A DNA stretch of 64,000 bases, from positions 1-64,000 of the forward strand of contig NZ_BMFS01000011.1 in the NCBI RefSeq assembly GCF_014639075.1, read 5' to 3'. The translations under genes were made by a program, and so were the position numbers. The stretch is from Glycocaulis albus. Lineage in GTDB: Bacteria > Pseudomonadota > Alphaproteobacteria > Caulobacterales > Maricaulaceae. This document shows, one piece after another, positions 1 through 9,256 of the stretch; position 1 is the first letter of the stretch; each line of letters starts with the position of its first letter. The notes beneath the pieces were generated by a model, which saw only the letters and a list, made by a program, of their open reading frames with translations, searched no databases and was not told the origin of the DNA.

Positions 1-66
1 TTCCTGGCCGCCATCGCACTCGCATCAGCAAGACTCTGGGTCAGAGCTTATGAGTCCACGCCCTAG
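1..66 (+). CDS. Possible C-terminal fragment of an upstream gene (partial)
   Basis: Frame 1 is open from the first base of the window to a TAG at 64-66 and would encode the last 21 residues of a protein whose start lies outside. The fragment is Ala/Leu-rich at first and ends in a polar tail, so it could be the end of a membrane segment. It would end three bases before the transketolase stop, in convergent orientation. Only 66 bases are visible, so an open frame here could be chance. Confidence 0.3.
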   Translation, partial: FLAAIALASARLWVRAYESTP

Positions 67-68
67 CC

Positions 69-2054
69 CTAAACCCGCTTCAGCGCTTCCTCGACCACAC
101 GCTCAGCCGTGATGCCGAAATGCTCATAGAGGTCTTCGGCGGGCGCCGAGGCGCCAAAGCCCGTCATGCCGACAAAGCCGCCATCGCGCCCGATAATCGC
201 ATCCCAGCCCCAGCGGATCGCCGCTTCCACAGCGACGCAAGGGACGCCTTCGGACAGGACCGAGCTGCGATAGACCGCATCCTGCTTCAGGAAACGCTCG
301 ACGCACGGCATGGAAACCACACGCGCGGCAACGCCCTTTTCTTTCAGCATGTCACGCGCCTTCACGGCGAGTTCCACCTCGGTACCCGTGGCGATCAGCA
401 CGATCTGCGGCGCACCGCCTTCGGCCTCGCGCAGCACATAGGCGCCGCGCGCGGAGAGGTTTTGCGAGCCATCATCCTCGCGCAAATGCGGCACGCCCTG
501 ACGCGACAGGGCAAGAATGGCCGGGCCATCATTGCGCTCCAGCGCGCAGGCCCAGCTTTCGGCTGTCTCCAGCGCGTCGCAGGGCCGCCAGGTCTCGGCG
601 CCCGGAATGGCACGCAAAGCGGAGAGATGTTCCACCGGCTGGTGGGTCGGCCCGTCTTCGCCCAGCCCGATGGAATCATGGGTCAGCACATAGATAACCC
701 TCTGGTTCATCAGTGCAGACAGGCGGATGGCCGGGCGGCAATAATCAGAAAAGATCAGGAAGGTGCCGCCATAGGGCGTGACACCGCCATGCAGGCTCAT
801 CCCGTTCATGGCCGCGGCCATGCCATGCTCGCGCACGCCGTAATGGATATAGCCGCCGGAGAAATCGTCAGACCTGATGATGGCCTGCAAGCTCGCTTTG
901 GTAAGGTTCGAGCCGGTAAGGTCTGCCGAGCCGCCAATAAGGGCCGGATAGTCCGCTGCAATCGCTTCGAGCACCTTGCCCGAAGCGGCGCGCGTGGCGA
1001 GCTTGGGCTTGTCCTCGACGACTTTGGCAATGTGCGCGTTCAGTGCGTCCTGCGCAGCCTTCGGCACACCGCCAGCCATGCGCGCCATGAAGGCTTCACG
1101 CACGCTTGATGCCGCGAGCCGTTCATTCCACGCCTTGCGGGCGGCCGCGCTGCGCTCCGCCATCTCCTGCCAGTCGGCATAGATATCGTCCGGCACTTCG
1201 AACGGGCCGTGCTCCCAGCCAAGCGCCTTCCTTGCGCCCTCGATCTCCTCAGCCCCCAGCGGCGAACCGTGGGAACCGGCAGTACCGGCCTTTTTCGGCG
1301 CACCGAAACCGATCGTGGTGCGGCAGGCGATCAGGACCGGCCGGTCACTGGCCTTTGCCCGTGTCAGCGCCGCATCGACAGCGGCCGCATCATGGCCGTC
1401 AACGCTGAGCGTCTCCCAGCCGGCCGCCTCGAACCGCCTCTTGTGGTCCACCGTGTCCGACAGCTCGGTCGAGCCATCAATGGAGATGGAATTGTCATCC
1501 CACAGCACGATGAGGCGGTTGAGTTTGAGATGGCCGGCGAGCGAGATCGCCTCCTGGCTGATACCCTCCTGCAGGTCGCCGTCAGAGGCGATCACCCAGG
1601 TATGGTGATCGACCAGTGCATCACCAAAATGCGCATTGAGGATGCGCTCGGCCAGCGCCATGCCGACGGCGGTAGAGATGCCCTGCCCCAGCGGGCCGGT
1701 CGTCGTCTCGACGCCAGGCGTGTGGCCAAACTCGGGGTGGCCAGGGGTTTTCGAGCCCAGCTGGCGGAAATTCTTCAGCTCGTCCATCGTCACGCCCTCC
1801 ACACCGATCAGGTGGAGGATCGAATAGATGAGCATGGAGCCATGACCGGCCGACAGCACGAAACGATCCCGGTCCGGCCATTGCGGATCAGCCGGATCGA
1901 ACTTCATGTGCTTGGCCCAGAGCACCGCCGCAGCATCGGCCATGCCCATCGGCATGCCCGGATGGCCGGATTTGGCCTTCTCGACGGCGTCCATGGCGAG
2001 GGCCCGGACCGCGTTGGCCATCGGACGGATACGGTCAAGATCGGGAGCGGTCAT
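69..2054 (-). CDS. tkt: Transketolase
   Basis: Thiamine-diphosphate enzyme of the non-oxidative pentose phosphate pathway; it moves two-carbon ketol units between sugar phosphates in the cytosol. The 661-residue product has the usual full length and three domains: the diphosphate-binding domain (about 1-320) with the [12 protein letters not shown] start and SDGDLQEG metal/ThDP motif, the pyrimidine domain (about 350-520) with [10 protein letters not shown] carrying the catalytic Glu, and a C-terminal domain. The start at 2054 is preceded by AGAGG eight bases upstream. It is the last gene of a minus-strand run after pgi (38-base gap), so both sugar-phosphate enzymes are probably co-transcribed. 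A second transaldolase-type gene lies at 12714. Confidence 0.97.
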   Translation of the reverse strand: MTAPDLDRIRPMANAVRALAMDAVEKAKSGHPGMPMGMADAAAVLWAKHMKFDPADPQWPDRDRFVLSAGHGSMLIYSILHLIGVEGVTMDELKNFRQLGSKTPGHPEFGHTPGVETTTGPLGQGISTAVGMALAERILNAHFGDALVDHHTWVIASDGDLQEGISQEAISLAGHLKLNRLIVLWDDNSISIDGSTELSDTVDHKRRFEAAGWETLSVDGHDAAAVDAALTRAKASDRPVLIACRTTIGFGAPKKAGTAGSHGSPLGAEEIEGARKALGWEHGPFEVPDDIYADWQEMAERSAAARKAWNERLAASSVREAFMARMAGGVPKAAQDALNAHIAKVVEDKPKLATRAASGKVLEAIAADYPALIGGSADLTGSNLTKASLQAIIRSDDFSGGYIHYGVREHGMAAAMNGMSLHGGVTPYGGTFLIFSDYCRPAIRLSALMNQRVIYVLTHDSIGLGEDGPTHQPVEHLSALRAIPGAETWRPCDALETAESWACALERNDGPAILALSRQGVPHLREDDGSQNLSARGAYVLREAEGGAPQIVLIATGTEVELAVKARDMLKEKGVAARVVSMPCVERFLKQDAVYRSSVLSEGVPCVAVEAAIRWGWDAIIGRDGGFVGMTGFGASAPAEDLYEHFGITAERVVEEALKRV

Positions 2055-2092
2055 GGAACGGGCCTCTGGCGGGGTTCACGGATATGGCGGGG

Positions 2093-3628
2093 TCAAAGCC
2101 TGAATGCGCGGGCAAGGTCAAGACTGGCAGGGTCAAACCGGCTGTGATTGCCCTTCAGGAGGTCATTGGTCAGCAGCTTGCCGAGCTCGACCCCCCACTG
2201 GTCGAACGGGTTGAGCCCATAGACCAGCCCTTCGCAGAACACCTTGTGCTCGTGAACGGCAATCAGCGCGCCCAGCCCTTCAGGGTCCAGACGCTCAAGT
2301 GTGATGACCGAGCTGGCGCGCCCGCCGGGCAGCGTCTTGTGGGCGGCGAGCTCGCCCTCACCCTCATGGCCGTCGAGCAATGCGGCCGTCTGCGCAACCA
2401 GATTGGCGCCAAGCGCCTTCGCACGGTCATCGCCGCTGGCATAGAGCGCTTTTATGGCAATGAAATCGACCGGCACCTCGTCCACGCCCTGATGGAGCCA
2501 CTGGAAGAAGGAGTGCTGGATGTCCGAGCCCTTGCCGCCCCAGACCAGCTGGCCGCCGGAATGCGCGGGGAGAGCGGAGCCATCAAGGCGTACCGGCTTG
2601 CCAAGGCTCTCCATCTCCAGCTGTTGCAGATAGGCGGGCAATAGCTCCAGCCGGGTGGAATAGGCAGCCACGCACCGTGCCAGCAGGCCCCGCCCGGCGC
2701 GATTCCATACATCAATCAGCGCCTTGGCGAGCGGCAGATTCTCGTGTGCCGGGGCGCTGGCAAAATGCGCATCGATCTGGCGCGCGCCCTCGAGAATGCG
2801 GGCAAAAACTTCCGGCCCCAGCGCGATCTCGAGGCACAGCCCGGCCGCTGACCAGAAGGAATAGCGGCCGCCAACCCCTTCCTCGAACGGGAAGATGCGC
2901 GCCGGCGCTATGCCAAAGCTTTCCGCCTTGTCCGGCGCAGCAGTGGCAGCGGCCATGCGCGCATTGGCGCCGTCCTCCCCCAGGCTTGCCGCCAGCCAGG
3001 CCTTGGCTGCGCGGGCATTCATCAGCGTTTCGGACGTGGTGAAGGATTTGGAGGTCACACAGACCAGCGTCGTTTCCGGGTCCGCACCCTCGATCGCGTC
3101 CTCCAGGTCAGCCGGGTCCAGATTCGACACGAAGCGCAGCTCCACGCCCTCGCGGCGGAAGGCCTTCAGCGCAGAATAGACCAGGCGCGGCCCCAGATCA
3201 GACCCGCCAATGCCGATATTGATGAGGCGCGTGACCGGCTTGCCGCCCGGAGCGCCTTCGCCCTGACAGGCACGGGCAAACGCCGCCGTGCGCGCGCGCG
3301 CATCCTCGATGCGCCGGGCAAGCTTACGATCCTTCAGTGCCGAGGCATCACGCAGCGCCGCATGCAGGGCAGGACGCGCTTCGGTCGGGTTGACGATGTC
3401 ACCAGCCAGCAGAGCCTTGCGAGCCTTGTCGAACCCGGCCGCTTCGGCCAGCGCGAACAGCGCGTCCAGCGCCGGCGCATCAAGACGCTGATGGCGGGCG
3501 TCCAGTACCACCGGCCCGGCCCGCCATTGCAGTGCGTCGCGCTCCTTGCCGCCCTCGCGTACCAGCTCGCCGAGCGTCCGTCCGGCAAGGCGTTTCACAT
3601 GCGGCTGAAGCGGCGATTCGTTATCCAT
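2093..3628 (-). CDS. pgi: Glucose-6-phosphate isomerase
   Basis: Interconverts glucose 6-phosphate and fructose 6-phosphate. The 511-residue product has both classical PGI signatures: GGRYSFWSAAGL in the middle and the GSDIQHSFFQWLHQG stretch toward the C-terminus. The SIS fold is complete and the IGIGGSDLGP phosphate-binding loop lies near residue 135. An AAGGAG stretch lies upstream of the ATG, with slightly long spacing. It starts 10 bases after the stop of the ArsR-methyltransferase gene and ends 38 bases before tkt, which suggests one operon. Nothing odd is seen. Confidence 0.97.
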   Translation of the reverse strand: MDNESPLQPHVKRLAGRTLGELVREGGKERDALQWRAGPVVLDARHQRLDAPALDALFALAEAAGFDKARKALLAGDIVNPTEARPALHAALRDASALKDRKLARRIEDARARTAAFARACQGEGAPGGKPVTRLINIGIGGSDLGPRLVYSALKAFRREGVELRFVSNLDPADLEDAIEGADPETTLVCVTSKSFTTSETLMNARAAKAWLAASLGEDGANARMAAATAAPDKAESFGIAPARIFPFEEGVGGRYSFWSAAGLCLEIALGPEVFARILEGARQIDAHFASAPAHENLPLAKALIDVWNRAGRGLLARCVAAYSTRLELLPAYLQQLEMESLGKPVRLDGSALPAHSGGQLVWGGKGSDIQHSFFQWLHQGVDEVPVDFIAIKALYASGDDRAKALGANLVAQTAALLDGHEGEGELAAHKTLPGGRASSVITLERLDPEGLGALIAVHEHKVFCEGLVYGLNPFDQWGVELGKLLTNDLLKGNHSRFDPASLDLARAFRL

Positions 3629-3638
3629 CAGCTATCTC

Positions 3639-4586
3639 TCACTCCTTGATCGCGGCGCAAATCAGCACGGTCAGCCCGCCATTGCCCCTGCCTGCCTCAA
3701 GCGGCTCAATGCTCACGGCTCTGAGACCGGCGCCTTCCAGCCAGCCGCGCAGCGTCTCCGGCTCGAAGCCGAGATGTTCATGATGGTATTCCGCGCGGAA
3801 ATCTTCAAAGTCGTGCGTCTGAAAGTCCGCCAGCAACAATAGCCCGCCCGGCGCGAGCACCCGCGCCCACTCAGTCAGCGCCCTTTGCGGCTGCGCAATA
3901 TAGTGCAGGACCTGGTGGACCGTGATGAGGTCTGCCGCCCCGGTCTCTAGCGGCAGGGCGGTGGCATCGGCCTGACGCACCAGCCGGTTGGCAAGTCCGG
4001 CCTCGCTCATCTTGGAGCGGGCCACGGTGAGCATTTCGCGGCTGAGATCCACGCCGATGCCGTCTTCCGCCCGGTCGGCGAAAATTTCCAGCATGCGGCC
4101 TGTTCCGGTGCCCACATCCAGATGCAGGCGGAATTTCCGGTCACCGGCAGCCTTCAGCATGGCCGCCTCGACAGCCTCTTCGGAGAAGTGCAGGCCCCTT
4201 ATGCGCGCCCATTGCTCCGCGGCCACCTCGAAATATTTCTGCGCCGTCTCGGCGCGCAGACGGCGCACCTCGTTCAGGCGCGCCAGATCCCGCGCAACTT
4301 CCGCATCATCGCTGCGCTCCATCTCTTTGAGCAGGGCGGCCAGGCGTTCGCCGACGCGTGATCGCGCCAGCCGGTAAAACACCCATCCCCCTTCCGGGTA
4401 GCGCTCGCAAAGCCCTGCATCGGCCAGCAGTTTGAGATGGCGGCTGACACGCGGCTGGCTCTGCCCCAGCACCTGCATGATTTCGCTGACCGTCAGCTCC
4501 CCGCGCAGCAGCAGGGTGACGATTCGCAGCCGGGTCGGTTCGCCCAGTGCCTTCAGCTTGGTCAGCAACTCTGCGTGCATCGGCAC
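3639..4586 (-). CDS. ArsR-family regulator fused to a SAM-dependent methyltransferase
   Basis: A two-domain protein of 315 residues. Residues about 1-95 form an ArsR winged helix (helix-turn-helix around SEIMQVLGQSQPRVSRHLKLL, followed by a beta-wing with GGWVFYRL). Residues about 135-310 form a class I methyltransferase with motif I LDVGTGTGRMLEIF and an acidic GVDLSREML ribose-binding strand. Such fusions are common in alphaproteobacteria and are often annotated as metalloregulator/methyltransferase. No metal-binding Cys cluster of the classical ArsR sensor site is apparent, so the signal could be S-adenosylmethionine or another metabolite. The methyl acceptor is unknown. It leads into pgi and tkt. 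Confidence 0.85.
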   Translation of the reverse strand: MPMHAELLTKLKALGEPTRLRIVTLLLRGELTVSEIMQVLGQSQPRVSRHLKLLADAGLCERYPEGGWVFYRLARSRVGERLAALLKEMERSDDAEVARDLARLNEVRRLRAETAQKYFEVAAEQWARIRGLHFSEEAVEAAMLKAAGDRKFRLHLDVGTGTGRMLEIFADRAEDGIGVDLSREMLTVARSKMSEAGLANRLVRQADATALPLETGAADLITVHQVLHYIAQPQRALTEWARVLAPGGLLLLADFQTHDFEDFRAEYHHEHLGFEPETLRGWLEGAGLRAVSIEPLEAGRGNGGLTVLICAAIKE

Positions 4587-4648
4587 CCTGTCAGTTGGAA
4601 AGACTCATCCGTCCACCGGCCATAGCCAGTCTCGCATGAAAAGTCGAT

Positions 4649-5476
4649 TCAGCCACCCGCGCCCAGGGCTGTCATGGCCGCGATATTGGCGGCCATGTGC
4701 TCTGAGCGGGTGGTGGTCATCACCACGCAGTCAGCCAGCCCGTCAAGGACAGGGTCAGCCAGCGCACCGGGCATGGCCACGCGCGGACTGTCCGCCGCAC
4801 CCGCCCTCAGTCGACGGGCAAGCGTATAGAGATCGGATGGTTTGCGCGGCATTCGAAGCGGCGGCGGACCATTGCCGGCCGCCTCGATCCCCATCACGGC
4901 CATACCGCTGGCACGGGCCGCGCGCAGGCGCGCTTGCGCCGCATCACCGACAAAGGGATGGACGGGCGCCATCAGGATTGCGAACGCGCAGGTTTCCAGC
5001 GCCGCATCCAGCTCTGCGCCACGCCCTGCCACGCCGAGATGAAGGAAGGCTCCGGCTGCTCTCATATCTGACAGACGCGCAAGCAGGGCCGGGGTCAGCT
5101 CGGAAGGTGCCGGGCCATGCAGGATTAGCCCGTCCACGCCCTCCACACCAAGCCGGGCGAGGCTGCCGCGTAGCGAGCGCTCAATACCATCAGGTGAAAA
5201 ATCACGGATGCGCCGCGCAAGACCGGTACTGGAGACGCCTGCCTTGGTGGTCACGAAGACGTCGCTGCGCGGCAGGCAAGCCAGCGCGCGGCCCAGCCGC
5301 TTTTCGGCTTTGCCCGCACCGTAGGCAGGGGCGGTATCGAAAACACGCACCCCGCCCTCGAATGCCTTCTCCACGAGCAGGCGTGTCGCGCGCGCGGGCA
5401 TCAGCAAGGTGCCATGCGCACCGGACACGCCTAATGCCAGGGGGGAAGTAAACAGGGGTGGGGGCGCCTGGCTCAT
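4649..5476 (-). CDS. Aldo/keto reductase family oxidoreductase
   Basis: A 275-residue (beta/alpha)8 NADPH-dependent carbonyl reductase. The tetrad residues are visible: Asp and Tyr in FDTAPAYGAG, Lys in VTTKAG and His in LILHGPAP. The C-terminal cofactor-binding part is less canonical than in the SRxE-type enzymes, and the protein is somewhat shorter than most AKRs (about 300-330). It resembles the small aldo/keto reductases seen next to housekeeping genes in this order. The substrate cannot be predicted. It lies 62 bases from the ArsR fusion and 45 bases from cmk, on the same strand. Confidence 0.85.
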   Translation of the reverse strand: MSQAPPPLFTSPLALGVSGAHGTLLMPARATRLLVEKAFEGGVRVFDTAPAYGAGKAEKRLGRALACLPRSDVFVTTKAGVSSTGLARRIRDFSPDGIERSLRGSLARLGVEGVDGLILHGPAPSELTPALLARLSDMRAAGAFLHLGVAGRGAELDAALETCAFAILMAPVHPFVGDAAQARLRAARASGMAVMGIEAAGNGPPPLRMPRKPSDLYTLARRLRAGAADSPRVAMPGALADPVLDGLADCVVMTTTRSEHMAANIAAMTALGAGG

Positions 5477-5521
5477 GGCAATTGGCTATAACGGCGCAAG
5501 CGCTCTGCCAACCGGAATTGA

Positions 5522-6142
5522 CTAGCGCGCGCCTTCCACGATGGCGATAGCCGCCCGGATCGCCTCGCCCTCGTCCATATCGGTCGTATCGAGCTCGACA
5601 GCGTCCTCGGCCTTCATCAGCGGCGCGTCGGGGCGGGACGCGTCGCGGCCATCGCGTTCGGCCAGCTGGCTCATGATCTGCTCCAGCGTGACCGTCTCGC
5701 CCCGGCTGACCAGCTCGCTCCAGCGCCGCGAGGCACGCACCTCCGCGCTTGCTGTCACGAACAGTTTCACATCGGCGTGGGGGGCTATGACGGTGCCGAT
5801 ATCGCGCCCGTCCAGCACCGCGCCGCCCGGCGTGCGTGCAAAATCCTGCTGCACCGCCTTGAGGGCAGCGCGGACGCCGGGATGTGCCGATACGATGGAG
5901 GCGGCTGCGCCCGCCCCGGCAGTGCGGATCCTGGTCTCGTCAATGTGCGCCGGATCGAGCGAGCGCGCCGCCGCTTCGGCGGCCCCGGCATCGGCCGGAT
6001 CATCCCCGGCTTCCAGCACGGCGACAGCAACTGCACGATACAGCGTGCCGGTATCGAGATGGGGAAGGCCGAAGCGCGCCGACAGCGCCCGCGCAATCGT
6101 GCCCTTGCCCGAGGCCAGAGGTCCATCAACGGCAATCAGCAT
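5522..6142 (-). CDS. cmk: Cytidylate kinase
   Basis: Phosphorylates CMP and dCMP with ATP. The 206-residue protein begins with the P-loop DGPLASGKGTIARAL, followed by the substrate loop LDTGTLYRA and the characteristic DGRDIGTVI motif; ASAEVRASRRW is the lid region. The N-terminus starts directly at the P-loop strand, so the start at 6142 is secure. In many alphaproteobacteria cmk is followed by rpsA; here no rpsA is seen downstream on this strand and the gene is followed by the aldo/keto reductase instead. Confidence 0.96.
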   Translation of the reverse strand: MLIAVDGPLASGKGTIARALSARFGLPHLDTGTLYRAVAVAVLEAGDDPADAGAAEAAARSLDPAHIDETRIRTAGAGAAASIVSAHPGVRAALKAVQQDFARTPGGAVLDGRDIGTVIAPHADVKLFVTASAEVRASRRWSELVSRGETVTLEQIMSQLAERDGRDASRPDAPLMKAEDAVELDTTDMDEGEAIRAAIAIVEGAR

Positions 6143-6170
6143 GGAATGAAGACCTTCCTCGGGCGCACGG

Positions 6171-6935
6171 TCACGATGCGAGCTTGCTCATCTCATCGTC
6201 GGAAATGTCGAAATTGGCATAGACATTCGACACATCGTCCAGGTCTTCCAGCGCTTCCATCAGCTTCATCAGCGTCGCGGCCTTGTCGCCATCAACCTCG
6301 ATCAGGTTTTGCGGCCGCCAGATGATATTGGCTGACTTCGCCTCGCCAAAGCGCGTCTGCAACGCCTCGCTTACTTCGGCCAGATCCTCGCGGGCGCAAT
6401 AGATGACGTGTTCGCCCTCTTCGTCCTCATTGCCCTCTTCCTGCGTCACATCCTCGGCCCCGGCCTCGATGGCAGCTTCAAGCACGGCTTCCTCATCGCC
6501 AATGGACAACGGAAAGCGTATCTCGCCCACCTGATCGAACATGAAAGAGACCGAGCCGGTCTCGCCCATATTGCCGCCATTCTTGGAGAAAGCGGAACGC
6601 ACGTCGGATGCGGCGCGGTTCTTGTTGTCAGTGGAGGCTTCGACGATCAGGCCGACACCAGCCGGGCCAAAGCCCTCATAGCGGATCTCGAAATACTCCT
6701 CGACATCCCCGCCCTGACCCTTCTTGATCGCCCGCTCGATATTGTCCTTGGGCATGGACTGGCCCTTGGCGTTGGCGACGGCCAGGCGCAGGCGCGGGTT
6801 CATGTCCGGGTCCGGGCCACCCATTTTCGACGCGATTGTGATTTCCTTGGACAGCTTGGAAAACAGCTTGGCGCGCGCCTTGTCCTGACGGCCCTTGCGG
6901 TGCTGGATATTGGCCCATTTGGAATGCCCGGCCAT
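6171..6935 (-). CDS. yebC: YebC/PmpR family transcription/translation factor
   Basis: The 254-residue protein starts with the invariant family N-terminus [15 protein letters not shown], which fixes the start at 6935; an AGGAGG lies seven bases upstream. A longer frame exists but is not supported. The family comprises the DNA-binding regulator PmpR and factors that relieve ribosome stalling on proline-rich stretches; sequence alone does not separate these roles. The protein shows the three-domain YebC layout, with an acidic loop rich in Glu and Asp near residue 175 and a C-terminal acidic helix. It is 28 bases from cmk and is the first gene of the minus-strand run. Confidence 0.95.
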   Translation of the reverse strand: MAGHSKWANIQHRKGRQDKARAKLFSKLSKEITIASKMGGPDPDMNPRLRLAVANAKGQSMPKDNIERAIKKGQGGDVEEYFEIRYEGFGPAGVGLIVEASTDNKNRAASDVRSAFSKNGGNMGETGSVSFMFDQVGEIRFPLSIGDEEAVLEAAIEAGAEDVTQEEGNEDEEGEHVIYCAREDLAEVSEALQTRFGEAKSANIIWRPQNLIEVDGDKAATLMKLMEALEDLDDVSNVYANFDISDDEMSKLAS

Positions 6936-7107
6936 GGGGAACCTCCTGCAAACATATCTGCCCGCCAGAGCGGGGAGCGCGCCTTCTATCGCATAGGCTG
7001 GGCAGGAGCAAACCCGCTGCTGGCAGCGGGGCAAAAAAGCGTGGTTTAACTTGCCCGACGCCGCTTTCCCCGGCTATGCGTTTGTCGGGCTTATGAAAGG
7101 CTTTCCC

Positions 7108-7836
7108 ATGCGCATCTGGTTGAAGCGCCTGCAATCCCGGCTGCAGGACCCCCGCCAGTTTTCCGTCCCCAAGATGAAACGCGAATGCCCTATCTGCGGG
7201 TATGAAGGCGTGTTCCTCGCGCTGGGTACACCCCCGCGCTGGGACGGGCGGTGCCCGAACTGCTCCTCGCGGGAACGCCACCGGCTGATCCATCTGTTTC
7301 TCGAACGCGAAAAGATTGATCTGAGCCAGCTGGGCACCATCCTGCATTTCGCGCCGGAAAAGCACGTCAAGCGCATGCTGTCTGGCCATGTCGGCTACAA
7401 GGCCGCCGATATCGTGCCCGGCAAGGCCGATCTGACCATGGATATTGCCGATATCACCCTGCCGGACGGCTCGGTGGACATGGTGGTCGCCAACCATGTG
7501 CTCGAGCATGTGCCCGACGACCGCAAGGCGATGGCCGGCATCGGCCGTTGCCTGGCACCGGGCGGCATGGCGATCATCACCGTGCCGCAGAACTGGGCGC
7601 GTGAAGAGACATTCGAGGCCGGAGCCGATATCAGCGAAGCCGAGCGCTTTGCCCATTACGACGATACCGGCCATGTGCGCTATTACGGGCGTGATTTCGC
7701 GCAGCGCTTTGCCGATGCCAGCGGGCTGGATGTCGAGGTGTGGCGTCTGCCGCCGGAGGAGGAACCGCGCTGGGGGCTCTATCGCGGCGATGTTCTTTAC
7801 ATCGGGCGCAAGCCACAGGCGTCCGCAGCCGCATGA
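7108..7836 (+). CDS. Class I SAM methyltransferase with N-terminal zinc ribbon
   Basis: About 242 residues. Residues 27-52 contain C27-P-I-C30 and C49-P-N-C52, a four-Cys zinc ribbon, and the remainder is a SAM-dependent methyltransferase fold (MDIADITLPDGSVDMVVANH is the acidic strand region, with NHVLEHV following). ATG 7108 is preferred because AAGG lies seven bases upstream; ATG 7093 and TTG 7051 are alternatives. Its stop overlaps the kdsB start by four bases (ATGA), so the two are translationally coupled. The context of Kdo activation, polymer ligase and sugar transferase suggests methylation of a surface glycan or its carrier, but that is inference. Confidence 0.82.
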   Translation: MRIWLKRLQSRLQDPRQFSVPKMKRECPICGYEGVFLALGTPPRWDGRCPNCSSRERHRLIHLFLEREKIDLSQLGTILHFAPEKHVKRMLSGHVGYKAADIVPGKADLTMDIADITLPDGSVDMVVANHVLEHVPDDRKAMAGIGRCLAPGGMAIITVPQNWAREETFEAGADISEAERFAHYDDTGHVRYYGRDFAQRFADASGLDVEVWRLPPEEEPRWGLYRGDVLYIGRKPQASAAA

Positions 7837-8612
7837 GCGTGATCGCCGTCATACCGGCCCGCTTTGGCTCGACGCGCTTTCCCGGCAAGCCCCTGCACCC
7901 CATCGCAGGCGTCGCGATGGTGGAGCGGGTGCGCCGTCTGGCGCTGGCGGCAGATAGCGTGGACCGCGTTATCGTCGCGACCGATGACACGCGCATACTG
8001 GACGCGGTAACCGCAGCCGGCGGTGAGGCCGTGATGACGCCGGAAACCTGCCGCAACGGCACCGAGCGTGCCTATGAGGCCGTGAACGGCTTTGCCACCC
8101 CGGACGATGTCATCATCAATCTGCAAGGTGATGCGCCCCTGACGCCGCCCTGGGTGATCGAGGCTGTAGCCGCTCAAATGGCGGCAAACCGGGAGCTTGC
8201 CATGGCCACGCCCGCCGTGGCGTTGTCAGATGACGCCTACGCCAAAATGGCCGGGGCCAAGGCGAAGGGCGAGGTGGGCGGCACCACGGTCGTCTTCGAC
8301 CGCAAGATGAACGCGCTGTATTTCTCCAAGGCGGTCATCCCCTTCCAGCGCGAAAAGAGCGCGGGCACGCCCGTCTACAAACATATCGGGCTTTATGCCT
8401 ACCGCTTCGATACCCTTGCCCGGCTGGTTGCGCTGGAGCCCACGCCGCTGGAGAAAGCCGAAAGCCTGGAACAGTTGCGCGCGCTGGAAAACGGTATCCC
8501 GATCCGCATCGTGCTGACCGATTATCGCGGGCGTACGCCCTGGTCTGTCGACAGCCCGCGTGATGCCGAGATCGCCGCCGGGATTATCGAACGCGAAGGC
8601 GAGATTGTCTGA
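7833..8612 (+). CDS. kdsB: 3-deoxy-manno-octulosonate cytidylyltransferase (CMP-Kdo synthetase)
   Basis: Activates Kdo with CTP for transfer to lipid A by WaaA, whose gene lies at 37229. The 259-residue protein begins VIAVIPARFGSTRFPGKPL, the diagnostic nucleotidyltransferase loop, and contains LQGDAPLTP in place of the more common LQGDEP; Asp remains. Further family marks are HIGLYAYR and EKAESLEQLRALE. ATG 7833 overlaps the methyltransferase stop, and the stop overlaps the start of the next gene at 8612, so this is an operon. Confidence 0.95.
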   Translation: MSVIAVIPARFGSTRFPGKPLHPIAGVAMVERVRRLALAADSVDRVIVATDDTRILDAVTAAGGEAVMTPETCRNGTERAYEAVNGFATPDDVIINLQGDAPLTPPWVIEAVAAQMAANRELAMATPAVALSDDAYAKMAGAKAKGEVGGTTVVFDRKMNALYFSKAVIPFQREKSAGTPVYKHIGLYAYRFDTLARLVALEPTPLEKAESLEQLRALENGIPIRIVLTDYRGRTPWSVDSPRDAEIAAGIIEREGEIV

Positions 8613-9256
8613 TGCGCCTGATCCTCGCCCGCCACGGCAATACTTTCGGCCCCGGCGATACGCCGGTCTGGGTCGGCGCGCGCGAGGACCTTCCCCTGAC
8701 AGACAAGGGACGGGTGCAGTCCATCCAGTTCGGCCTGGCCCTGAAAGAGGCTGGCATCACCCCGGCACGCATCATCGCCGGCCCCTTGCAGCGTACAGCC
8801 ACCGGCGCGCAGCTCGCGGCAGCCGAGTGTGGCTTTGATGGCGGGATCGAGATCGACACCCGGCTGCGCGAGATCGACTATGGCAGCTGGGGCGGGCGCA
8901 GCGATGCGGAGATCACCGCCGAATGGGGCGAGAAGGCCATCGAGGACTGGCGCGAACGCTCCATCGTTCCACCGGGCGCTGGCTGGTCGCCCTCGCCGGA
9001 GACTATCGCGGCCAACGCTTCGGCGATCCTTCAGGACATCAACGCCGCCGCAAAGCCCGCAGACACGGTTCTGCTGATCTCGTCGAACGGTATTCTGCGC
9101 TATTTTCATGCCTTGCTGGGCGGTGACCCGCAGCGGCCTGAAGAATCCAAGATGCGCACCGGACACTGGAGTATCGCCATCGCCAGCCCCTCGGGCTGGC
9201 AGCTCCAGACATGGAATGTGCTGCCCCACCCGGACGCATTGGGAGGGGCAGGCTGA
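8612..9256 (+). CDS. Histidine phosphatase superfamily protein with altered second histidine
   Basis: A phosphoglycerate-mutase-like fold of 214 residues. The phosphohistidine motif A-R7-H8-G9-N10-T, the PLQRT arginine loop and the catalytic acid region REIDYGSW are all present. The second core histidine, normally in an SHG motif, is replaced: the strand reads LLISSNGILRYF, with Asn159 where His is expected. Whether it is an active phosphatase is therefore open. The start codon overlaps the kdsB stop, and its own stop overlaps the ATG of the ligase gene. The place in a Kdo/polysaccharide operon suggests a sugar-phosphate or phospho-carrier substrate. Confidence 0.85.
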   Translation: MRLILARHGNTFGPGDTPVWVGAREDLPLTDKGRVQSIQFGLALKEAGITPARIIAGPLQRTATGAQLAAAECGFDGGIEIDTRLREIDYGSWGGRSDAEITAEWGEKAIEDWRERSIVPPGAGWSPSPETIAANASAILQDINAAAKPADTVLLISSNGILRYFHALLGGDPQRPEESKMRTGHWSIAIASPSGWQLQTWNVLPHPDALGGAG

